Shown: one piece after another, positions 16,763 through 23,017 of the stretch | Numbering within the stretch: position 1 is the stretch's first letter | Layout of the letters: each line of letters starts with the position of its first letter | Assembly: GCA_028276405.1 (NCBI GenBank) | Contig: JAPYWJ010000013.1 | Location: forward strand, 1 to 33,807 | Length of the DNA stretch: 33,807 nucleotides | Direction: 5' to 3' | From: Hydrogenobacter sp. | Lineage (GTDB): Bacteria; Aquificota; Aquificia; Aquificales; Aquificaceae | The notes under the pieces: model-generated | The model's input: only the letters and a program-made list of their open reading frames with translations | Told to the model about the DNA's origin: nothing | Database searches by the model: none | Made by a program: the position numbers and the translations under genes

Positions 16763-17010
16763 AGTTCCTTTACTTTTTTCACAAACAGATGGTACTCTCC
16801 GTCCTCTTGGTACATGCCGAGAAATTCCTGCCCTGTAGCATTACACCATGCAGGTATGTCTTCAACCACGCCTGGGTCATCGGCTATAAGCTCAAGCACC
16901 TCACCTATCTTCATACTCTTCATAACCTTAGAGGTCTCTGCTATGGGTACAGGACAAAAGGTACCCACTACATCGTGAACTACATCAGGTTTTATGTCTT
17001 CCAAGTTCAT
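16759..17010 (-). CDS. tusA: TusA/SirA-family sulfur carrier protein
   Basis: TusA-family proteins carry a persulfide on a conserved cysteine and pass it on for tRNA thiolation, molybdenum cofactor synthesis or sulfur oxidation. The 83-residue protein has the signature Cys19-Pro-Val-Pro (TFCPVPIAETSKVMKSM) and the GEVLELIADDPG strand-turn. The Cys-Pro-x-Pro motif is intact. The start ATG lies within the end of the PP-loop gene (ATGA overlap), with GGAG upstream. Its position directly after a thiolase-like gene suggests it feeds sulfur to that enzyme. In sulfur-oxidising bacteria a role in dissimilatory sulfur transfer is also possible. Confidence 0.9.
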   Translation of the reverse strand: MNLEDIKPDVVHDVVGTFCPVPIAETSKVMKSMKIGEVLELIADDPGVVEDIPAWCNATGQEFLGMYQEDGEYHLFVKKVKEL

Positions 17011-18047
17011 CTCATTGCTCCTTTCTTAGTGTATATTTTAAAACTATCAAGCGAAGCGTTGTCAATAGGTTGAGCCCATATTTCCCTCTGCTCTCCCTTT
17101 ATACTAAGAATAACATAACATGGCTCTCTTTTTGAGTATCTTGACACTATATCTGCCACAAGCTGGTATTCCTCTTCTGGCATATCCCCCTTTATCAAGA
17201 CAAAAGTGCCTTTACCATCTTTCCTGTAGGCATAATCATAGCGATGCTTTAAAGTCATCAGGAACTTTGCTTCTCCTTCGTTTCTTGCTACTATTAGTTT
17301 TGTTTTAGATGGAAGTCTTAGGTGCCTGCCAACAGAGAACAGCACAAGGTCTTCGCGCGTAATAAGTCCATCTACTGCAAGGGACTCTTTAAATTTGATG
17401 GCATAGTTCTCGTCAGTAAGATAACAGCAACCACCTGCAGGTTGTTCATATTCAAGACCATACTTCTTTGCCAATTCCATCTGTCTGCTTCTACTTCTTC
17501 CCTTTATGCTTAAGAGCTTTTCTCTATCTATCCAACCGAGTTTTTCTGGCACAGTCATGGGAAGAAGTTTTGCAGAAAGAGGTCTTACCACATAACCTTC
17601 AAGCCCAGCTTCCCTTTCTATGAGCTTTAACTTCTCTCTCGTCTGACTCATGGGTCTCTGTCCAAGTACTTCACCGGTGATAACAAAGGAGTAGCCTTCT
17701 CTTTCCATAATGTCTTTAGCTTTTTTTAGCATGAGAATCCTACAGTCCACGCACGGATTTACATTTTTACCGTATCCATACTTGGGATGCAGGATTACAT
17801 TAAAGTACTCTTGTGATATGTCTACAACTTCTATAGGTATCTGAAGCTGGGCTGCTGCTCTGATGGCAGGATTGACATACTGCTGTCCATTTTCCTTCTT
17901 AAGGCCAAGGCGTCTTTTCTGCTCGGTGATACAAAAACCTGTGTAAAAGTATAAAGCCTTAATTTCAACGCCTTGATCCTTAAGAAGGTGGACAGCTAAG
18001 CTACTATCAAGCCCTCCAGAAAGAAGAGCAACAGCCCTTTTGTTCAT
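17007..18047 (-). CDS. PP-loop ATPase, MnmA/ThiI-like tRNA sulfurtransferase candidate
   Basis: The 346-residue protein has an N-terminal PP-loop SGGLDSS (10-16), which adenylates a substrate such as a tRNA uridine. Two cysteine sites sit where thiolases use catalytic cysteines: Cys99-Val-Asp-Cys102 in NPCVDC and Cys207-Cys208 in AGGCCYL. It resembles MnmA in layout, but the C-terminal 130 residues (after about 215) differ, so it belongs to a separate PP-loop family often annotated as a thiouridylase or ThiI-like. The tRNA position modified cannot be told. ATGA overlaps tie it to iscU before and tusA after, strong context for sulfur insertion using TusA-borne sulfur. Confidence 0.82.
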   Translation of the reverse strand: MNKRAVALLSGGLDSSLAVHLLKDQGVEIKALYFYTGFCITEQKRRLGLKKENGQQYVNPAIRAAAQLQIPIEVVDISQEYFNVILHPKYGYGKNVNPCVDCRILMLKKAKDIMEREGYSFVITGEVLGQRPMSQTREKLKLIEREAGLEGYVVRPLSAKLLPMTVPEKLGWIDREKLLSIKGRSRSRQMELAKKYGLEYEQPAGGCCYLTDENYAIKFKESLAVDGLITREDLVLFSVGRHLRLPSKTKLIVARNEGEAKFLMTLKHRYDYAYRKDGKGTFVLIKGDMPEEEYQLVADIVSRYSKREPCYVILSIKGEQREIWAQPIDNASLDSFKIYTKKGAMR

Positions 18048-18505
18048 GTAGACAGAAACTCAAACTCTCCACTTTCTTCTTCTTCCTCTTCGTAGCAACC
18101 GGGTATTTTCTCCGCTTCTTCTATCCTTCCCTGTTTGAGGAGGTAATCTTTTATAGCTACATGAAGGGTTTCTAATCCCAAGTTAGTGCAGTGTATCTTT
18201 TGGGGTGGTAGTCCTCCCAGTTCATCAAATATGTCTTTGTATGTAAGGTTAAGAGCGTAGCTTATGGGTTTGCCCTTTATCATCTCGGTGAGCTGTGAAG
18301 AAACTGCTATCGCTGAACCACATCCAAAGGTTTTGAACCTAACATCCTCTATCACATCGTTCTCTGGATTTACTTTAAGGGTAAACAGCATAGCATCTCC
18401 ACAGGCAGGATTGCCACACTGACCTATGGCGTTGGCATCCTCAAGCACACCCACATTTCTTGGGTTCAAAAAGTGATCAAGTACCTTTTCACTGTATTCA
18501 AACAT
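18044..18505 (-). CDS. iscU: Fe-S cluster scaffold protein IscU
   Basis: IscU is the platform on which [2Fe-2S]/[4Fe-4S] clusters are assembled. The 153-residue protein has the three ligand cysteines Cys35 (NPACGDAM), Cys62 (FKTFGCGSAIA) and Cys106 (KIHCTNLGLETL), plus Asp37. An additional Cys30 precedes the first site. The tail after 135 is long and acidic (GCYEEEEEESGEFEF), similar to the extended A. aeolicus IscU. The start is ATG 18505 with an AAGGAGGT site; a GTG three codons earlier is unlikely. It heads a run of six genes all joined by ATGA overlaps. No cysteine desulfurase gene lies in the window. Confidence 0.94.
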   Translation of the reverse strand: MFEYSEKVLDHFLNPRNVGVLEDANAIGQCGNPACGDAMLFTLKVNPENDVIEDVRFKTFGCGSAIAVSSQLTEMIKGKPISYALNLTYKDIFDELGGLPPQKIHCTNLGLETLHVAIKDYLLKQGRIEEAEKIPGCYEEEEEESGEFEFLST

Positions 18506-18570
18506 AACTAACACCTCCTTTTTCGTTCTTACACAGTTTATAACTATATGCTTTTGAATTTACCGTGTTA

Positions 18571-18582
18571 TGATAATTATCA
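18571..18582. promoter_or_regulatory. 12-base palindrome upstream of iscU (possible iron/Fe-S regulator site)
   Basis: TGATAATTATCA is a perfect palindrome ending 66 bases upstream of the iscU ATG, and it overlaps the stop codon of the preceding gene. Minus-strand TATAGT (18548-18543) or TATAAA (18542-18537) could be -10 boxes, placing the palindrome roughly at -40. The TGATAA...TTATCA arms resemble Fur half-sites. That reading is speculative. Confidence 0.35.
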
Positions 18583-19284
18583 ATCAAAAATCTCAAAGAT
18601 CCTATCTTCGTATAACAGTTTAACGAAGCTTTTGCTGAGTCTGTGGTCATCCTCTACTTCTATGTACTTTTTTACTTTTACCTTTTTTACAAAGATCTTT
18701 GAATGTTCTACAGGCACAATTTCATCCTGAGTACCATGAACTATTACTATACTGACCGGTGTTTCCTGAGGGAAATTTACATAACCTCCTGATATTATTT
18801 CGTAGCTGTTTTCCACTATATCCTTGGCAAAATCCTTGTGTATGGTAATATGCATTCCCGTTTCGCATTCGTATATGGAAAGTTCTTCTTCTCCTCTGAG
18901 CCACTTGGCACACTTCTCTGCACCTTCTTGTAGGAGTATTAACTGTAAAGTTGAATAAGAAGGAGCAAAAAGTAACGCAGCGTCTATATCTCCTTCTCCA
19001 TAAAGCTTTATGTAATTTAGAATAACATATGCTCCGTGAGAGCTACCCGACAGAAAAATCTTTTTGTACCTACTTTTGAAACCCTTCACAAGGGTATCTA
19101 AAATTTCTATCACACCGCTGGTGGTAGTTGTGTGGTAGTCCATATCCATGCAAAACAGGGAGAATTTTCTACTTTGGGATGCGTAATCTCTTAAGGCTTT
19201 TACTTTTGAGCTTTTTGCGTTGGACGCAAAGCCATGAAGGTGTAAAATAAGTCTTTCGGAATTTGCCTTCTCATACACAAACAT
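18580..19284 (-). CDS. Alpha/beta hydrolase (esterase-like)
   Basis: This 234-residue cytoplasmic protein has the alpha/beta hydrolase order. The oxyanion-hole motif LHLHGFASN is at about 14-22, the nucleophile elbow Gly80-Ser-Ser82-His-Gly84 makes Ser82 the likely nucleophile, an acid lies in VHGTQDEIVP, and the histidine is in DDHRLS. The overall length and motif style recall YqiA-type small esterases. There is no signal peptide. It lies 11 bases after tgt with only a weak ribosome site, so it is probably the last gene of the PAP2-tgt group. The substrate is not predictable. Confidence 0.82.
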   Translation of the reverse strand: MFVYEKANSERLILHLHGFASNAKSSKVKALRDYASQSRKFSLFCMDMDYHTTTTSGVIEILDTLVKGFKSRYKKIFLSGSSHGAYVILNYIKLYGEGDIDAALLFAPSYSTLQLILLQEGAEKCAKWLRGEEELSIYECETGMHITIHKDFAKDIVENSYEIISGGYVNFPQETPVSIVIVHGTQDEIVPVEHSKIFVKKVKVKKYIEVEDDHRLSKSFVKLLYEDRIFEIFD

Positions 19285-19295
19285 CTCGTATCATT

Positions 19296-20429
19296 CTAAC
19301 ACAACTTACCTGAGTATTTTTCCATCCAAAGCTTTCTGAAGCTGTCAAACTGTTTTTTTTCTATGGCTGACCTTATGTCCTGCATAAGTTTTTGGTAAAA
19401 GCTCAGGTTGTGTATGGTGCCCAGTATGTAAGCTGATATTTCCTCCGCTTTGTAAAGGTGCCTAAGGTAAGCTTTTGTGAAGTTCCTGCATGTATAACAA
19501 CCGCACTCCTCATCTATGGGTGAAAAGTCCTTTTTAAAAACCTCATTGGTTATGTTGAGCTTTCCAGAATGGGTAAAAAGGGTGCCTGTTCTTGCCATAC
19601 GGGTAGGTGCCACGCAGTCAAACATATCTATGCCTCTGGCTACGCACTCTATAATGTCTTCTGGCATACCCACACCCATCAGATATCTTGGTTTTTCCCA
19701 GGGCAGATACTCGCACACTATCTGCGTCATATCATACATAATATCTTTTGGTTCACCCACAGAGAGTCCTCCTATGGCATAACCGAAGAGATCTCTTTCA
19801 ACAGTAGCCACCGCGGATAGCACTCTCAGACTTTCAAAAGTAGAGCCCTGGACTATACCAAAAAGGACTTGATCCTCTCTCCTTTTGTGTTTTATGCTTC
19901 TGTCAAGCCACCTTAATGTCCTCAAAAGAGCAGATTCTGCATAAGCGTAAGTAGTAGGATACTCCACGCACTCATCTAAAGGCATGATAAAATCAGAGCC
20001 GAAAGCCTCTTGCATTTCTATAACCTTTTCAGGTGTAAAAAAGTGTAGGGAACCAGAAAGATGGTCTTTGAACTCCACGCCTTCCTCAAAAACCCTCACT
20101 TGGGACTTATTGTCCTTTGTCCTTCCTTTAGATAAAGAGAACACTTGAAAACCACCGCTGTCTGTAAGTATAGGCTTTTTCCATCCCATGAAGTTATGAA
20201 GTCCTCCTGCCTGTTTTATTACCTCTATACCGGGTCTCAGGTAAAGGTGGTAGGTGTTAGCAAGAACTATCTGTACGCTTATATCTTCCAAAAGCTTGTG
20301 TATCATAGCCTTCACTGTTCCCTGCGTTCCAACGGGCATAAAGGTAGGTGTATCAATAACACCGTAAGGTGTGGTTAATCTTCCCCTTCTTGCCTTTCCA
20401 TCAGAGCAAATGAGTTCAAAGCTAAACAT
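19296..20429 (-). CDS. tgt: tRNA-guanine transglycosylase
   Basis: Tgt exchanges guanine 34 of GUN-anticodon tRNAs for preQ1 on the way to queuosine. The 377-residue protein has TPTFMPVGTQGTVK near the N-terminus, LTDSGGFQVFSL with the general base Asp, GGLSVGEP, and MFDCVAPTRMART with the nucleophilic Asp. The zinc site is CGCYTCRNF, followed by a His about 25 residues later (AYLRHLYKAEE). The size is usual for a bacterial Tgt. A GGAGCAT ribosome site precedes the ATG, and the first 8 bases overlap the PAP2 gene. Confidence 0.96.
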   Translation of the reverse strand: MFSFELICSDGKARRGRLTTPYGVIDTPTFMPVGTQGTVKAMIHKLLEDISVQIVLANTYHLYLRPGIEVIKQAGGLHNFMGWKKPILTDSGGFQVFSLSKGRTKDNKSQVRVFEEGVEFKDHLSGSLHFFTPEKVIEMQEAFGSDFIMPLDECVEYPTTYAYAESALLRTLRWLDRSIKHKRREDQVLFGIVQGSTFESLRVLSAVATVERDLFGYAIGGLSVGEPKDIMYDMTQIVCEYLPWEKPRYLMGVGMPEDIIECVARGIDMFDCVAPTRMARTGTLFTHSGKLNITNEVFKKDFSPIDEECGCYTCRNFTKAYLRHLYKAEEISAYILGTIHNLSFYQKLMQDIRSAIEKKQFDSFRKLWMEKYSGKLC

Positions 20430-20940
20430 GTGAGATGCTCCTGCTTATCTTGTAGGCTACACAGTAAGACATTATGCCAATAAAGGCACCTGTAAATACA
20501 TCAATAGGGAAGTGAACACCCACATAGATCCTACCATAGGCTATTAGAAAAGCGTAAAGCCACAATAAAAGTTTTAAAGGGCGTGAAGAAACAGGAGAAA
20601 AGAAGGAAGCTAAAAGAAAGGCCATGGCAGTATCCCCCGAAGGGAAGGACTTGTGATAAAGGGGTTCAAGGAGATACACATCTGTAAGCATACTTGCAGG
20701 TCTGGGTAAATTAAAATACGCCTTCAAAAACTGCACGCTTAAAGTTTCAATAATAAGAGAAGTAAAGAACAACCAGAGTCTTTCTCTTTGAAAAATCACA
20801 ACGAGAGCTAAGATGGGTATTAGGACATAGCCCTTTCCAAGCAAGTAAAAGTGTCCAAAGAATGTATCCAAAATGGGATTTCTCGTATGATTGATAAGGT
20901 AAAAAAGCTGTACATTAAGCGGAAAGTCCTCCAAGTTCAT
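20422..20940 (-). CDS. PAP2-family membrane phosphatase with variant motif 2
   Basis: The family dephosphorylates lipid phosphates such as undecaprenyl diphosphate. The 172-residue protein has about five membrane segments. Motif 1 is Lys73-x6-Arg80-Pro81 (KAYFNLPRP). Motif 3 is Arg137-x5-His143-x3-Asp147 (GRIYVGVHFPID), with Gly in place of the usual Ser before the Arg. Motif 2 reads Pro100-Ser-Gly-Asp103 rather than PSGH, so the histidine usually acting as acid is replaced by Asp. The nucleophilic His143 is intact. It shares one base with the upstream gene (TGATG) and overlaps tgt by 8 bases. Confidence 0.85.
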   Translation of the reverse strand: MNLEDFPLNVQLFYLINHTRNPILDTFFGHFYLLGKGYVLIPILALVVIFQRERLWLFFTSLIIETLSVQFLKAYFNLPRPASMLTDVYLLEPLYHKSFPSGDTAMAFLLASFFSPVSSRPLKLLLWLYAFLIAYGRIYVGVHFPIDVFTGAFIGIMSYCVAYKISRSISHV

Positions 20941-21362
20941 CAGTATTTGTAGACTATCCTACCTCTTTCTACACTTTCTGGTATAAGAGTTATCTTTTCA
21001 TTGCTCATAAAGGACACAAAACCCTCTATAAGACCTGCAAAAAAGTATATGACTGGGGACTCCGTTAAATGGTCGCTCGTTATAGCATCTGTGAAAATGT
21101 CTTCTTCTATTTTTACACTCGAGTCTGTTTTCTCTATCTTTTTAGCAAAACCTAAGTCTTCAAGTATTATACAGGCTCTCCTTAAAGCTTCTTCTTTTGT
21201 TAAAGTCTCGGGAAAATGCCCTATCAAACTTTCTAAAAGTTTAGGACCTGCCTGTTTGCCTGCATCTCTCAACACCGCTTTTGCTCCTTTGTCTCCTATG
21301 AGGTTCTTTACCCCTTCCGCCATGTTAACTATAGCAAGCAAAAGTATGTCTGGATCTACCAT
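20940..21362 (-). CDS. Conserved-looking protein of unknown function
   Basis: I do not recognise this 140-residue soluble protein. It appears mostly alpha-helical in the first 75 residues (MVDPDILLLAIVNMAEGVKN, then GDKGAKAVLRDAGKQAG), then has a beta-rich second half ending SVERGRIVYKY. The general shape (helical dimer part plus small alpha/beta part) vaguely recalls V4R/heme-NO-binding folds, but no metal-ligand pattern is present. The start is ATG 21362 with an AGGGGGT site; an upstream ATG at 21392 has none. The stop and the PAP2 start share a base (TGATG), so the two are co-translated. Confidence 0.7.
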   Translation of the reverse strand: MVDPDILLLAIVNMAEGVKNLIGDKGAKAVLRDAGKQAGPKLLESLIGHFPETLTKEEALRRACIILEDLGFAKKIEKTDSSVKIEEDIFTDAITSDHLTESPVIYFFAGLIEGFVSFMSNEKITLIPESVERGRIVYKY

Positions 21363-21410
21363 ACAATACCCCCTATTTTCCCATTTTACCACCTTAACGC
21401 GTGTAATACA

Positions 21411-21436
21411 TAAAAATTACTTATGGTTAAATAAGT
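21411..21436 (-). terminator. Possible intrinsic terminator after the TatD-radical SAM gene
   Basis: On the minus strand ACTTAT-TTAACC-ATAAGT forms a hairpin starting nine bases beyond the stop codon and is followed by AATTTTTA. The stem is short and AT-only, so it may be weak at high temperature. Confidence 0.4.
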
Positions 21437-21444
21437 GTATTTTA

Positions 21445-22809
21445 TTAACCTACTACCTCGTAAGGTCTATACCTCCACTTAGCGCCCAGAGACTCTGCAA
21501 GTTTTCTTGTTTTTTCCACATCGACACCTTCGTAATCAACAGCGGTAGCTATTACCTCAAAACCTTCTTCCAAAGCTCTTTTAATAAACTTTATAACCTT
21601 ACTGAAAGCATCAACTTGTGCTGGCCTGCATACCTTGTTATATGTTTCTTCATCGTGAGCGTTTAAACTGACAGACCACACATCAACTAAACCCTTCAAT
21701 TCTGATAACTTCTCTTCTGGAAGGTAAGTAAACATAAGACCGTTCGTGTCAACGCGCACCTTACCACCTTTTGATTTGACATACTTGGCTATCTCTTTAA
21801 GCGCTGAGAATCTCAATGTGGGCTCACCGTATCCGCAAAAAACTATTTCATCGTACTTTGTGGGATCCCCTATTTCCCTAATAACTTCCTCAACGCTCGG
21901 ATCTCTTGATGTCCAAACCCAATAGCCCTTTACCATAAAATTCCTGTCTCTTTCCCTCTGACAGAAAGCACAGTGCAAGTTGCACTTGTTAGTCAGATTT
22001 ATGTAAAGCTTGTTGTTTATAACATAGGTTATGGTATCTTTTCTTCCGTTGTTCCCTATGTTGAAAAGCAGTTTGGCGTTTTCGGAAGTCATGCGATCTA
22101 TATCCTCAACGGAAGAGTTAGGAATAAGCTTTGCCATAACCTCTGCTGTATACCATATGTAAGAGGGTTTGTTGGGCTTTCCTCTAACAGGCTGTGGTGC
22201 CAGAAAGGGACTGTCTGTTTCTATAAGCATTCTTGCGGTAGGTGTTTTTTTTACTACTTCTCTAAGGGCATCTGCGTTCTTGTAAGTTATTATTCCAGAG
22301 TAGGATATATAAAAACCGAGGTCTACACACTTTTTCATAAATGGGTAGCTTCCAGTAAAACAGTGAATAACGCCACCCACTTCGTAAGCTTTCTCCTCTC
22401 TTAGTATTTGTATGGTTTTTTCTTCCGCATCTCTACTATGAACTACTATAGGAAGGCCCAGCTCTCTTGCTATGTTTATTTGCTTTCTGAACACATCCTC
22501 CTGTCTTTTTCTATCCGAGTAGTCTTTGTAAAAGTCAAGACCCATTTCACCAAGAGCTTTCACCTTATGGTTCTTTTCTGCAAGTTCTTTTAGCCACAGG
22601 AGGTCATCATCGCTGATGCTATCCGCTTCGTGGGGATGAAATCCAACAGCACAGAAAATATGCTCATTTTCCTGTGCAAGTTTTAAAGCGTTCTTTATAG
22701 TCTTTCTATCATAACCTATAGTTATAAGATACTCAAGGGAAGAACCCTTGAGAGTATCCTCAAGGTCTTCCTTCTTAAGAAGGTCTAAGTGGCAATGAGT
22801 GTCTATCAT
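21445..22809 (-). CDS. TatD-family hydrolase fused to a radical SAM domain
   Basis: This 454-residue protein is a two-domain fusion. Residues 1-255 are a TatD metal-dependent hydrolase (DNase/deacylase family): HCHLDL (5-10), GFHPHEAD (56-63), GEMGLDFYKD (87-96), VVHSRDAEE, VIHCFTGS (148-154) and IETDSPFLAP (196-205). Residues 260-454 are a radical SAM domain with Cys276-x3-Cys280-x2-Cys283 (NKCNLHCAFCQ) and GYGEPTLRFS. TatD-associated radical SAM proteins are a named family, usually encoded as a separate gene beside tatD; here the linker NIGNNGRKDT joins them. No frameshift was needed to read through. The substrate of neither half is known. The gene lies 18 bases after a 47-residue membrane protein gene of the oxidase cluster. 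Confidence 0.92.
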   Translation of the reverse strand: MIDTHCHLDLLKKEDLEDTLKGSSLEYLITIGYDRKTIKNALKLAQENEHIFCAVGFHPHEADSISDDDLLWLKELAEKNHKVKALGEMGLDFYKDYSDRKRQEDVFRKQINIARELGLPIVVHSRDAEEKTIQILREEKAYEVGGVIHCFTGSYPFMKKCVDLGFYISYSGIITYKNADALREVVKKTPTARMLIETDSPFLAPQPVRGKPNKPSYIWYTAEVMAKLIPNSSVEDIDRMTSENAKLLFNIGNNGRKDTITYVINNKLYINLTNKCNLHCAFCQRERDRNFMVKGYWVWTSRDPSVEEVIREIGDPTKYDEIVFCGYGEPTLRFSALKEIAKYVKSKGGKVRVDTNGLMFTYLPEEKLSELKGLVDVWSVSLNAHDEETYNKVCRPAQVDAFSKVIKFIKRALEEGFEVIATAVDYEGVDVEKTRKLAESLGAKWRYRPYEVVG

Positions 22810-22827
22810 AGATTTAAATATAAAGCT

Positions 22828-22971
22828 TTATCTCCTTAAGTGATACTCCTTCCGGAACTCCTCCCACTTTTTCTTTCTGGCTTCTGGGGAGGAAAAAGCA
22901 AGCACACCTAATATGTAAGATACAAAAATGACAATAAGTAAAAGCATCAAAAGAATGGTGTTTTTGCTCAT
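22828..22971 (-). CDS. 47-residue single-membrane-span protein downstream of coxA
   Basis: This short gene starts at ATG 22971 with GGAG a few bases upstream and ends in TAA at 22828. The protein has a hydrophobic stretch of about 22 residues (ILLMLLLIVIFVSYILGVLA, residues 6-25), then a strongly basic and amphipathic tail (SPEARKKKWEEFRKEYHLRR). Such one-helix proteins accompany haem-copper oxidases in other bacteria (CcoQ, subunit IIa or IV types), and its place 46 bases after coxA supports a small oxidase subunit or assembly factor. It has no specific motif. A longer open frame in the same bases is rejected because it lacks a ribosome site and has a non-protein-like composition. Confidence 0.7.
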   Translation of the reverse strand: MSKNTILLMLLLIVIFVSYILGVLAFSSPEARKKKWEEFRKEYHLRR

Positions 22972-22994
22972 GCTTATCTCCTTTTTTTAAAGAA

Positions 22995-23009
22995 GGGGCA
23001 CAAAGCCCC
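22995..23009 (-). terminator. Hairpin between coxA and the 47-residue gene (terminator or attenuator)
   Basis: GGGGC-ACAAA-GCCCC is a perfect 5-pair GC stem starting a few bases after the coxA stop. On the minus strand it is followed by TTCTTTAAAAAAA, a poor T-tract. It may act as partial termination, reducing downstream expression, or as a 3' stabilising structure. Confidence 0.45.
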
Positions 23010-23017
23010 CTCACATT

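Noticed and set aside
22820-22831. Palindrome ATAAAGCTTTAT between the small membrane gene and the TatD fusion
   Set aside because: It is short, AT-rich, covers a stop codon and contains a common HindIII-type core. It has no T-tract or promoter context, so chance is the simplest explanation.
22814-23014. 66-residue minus-strand frame downstream of coxA
   Set aside because: It begins inside the hairpin, has no ribosome site and mixes the membrane-protein coding bases in the wrong frame. The 47-residue frame at 22828-22971 has a ribosome site and sensible composition.
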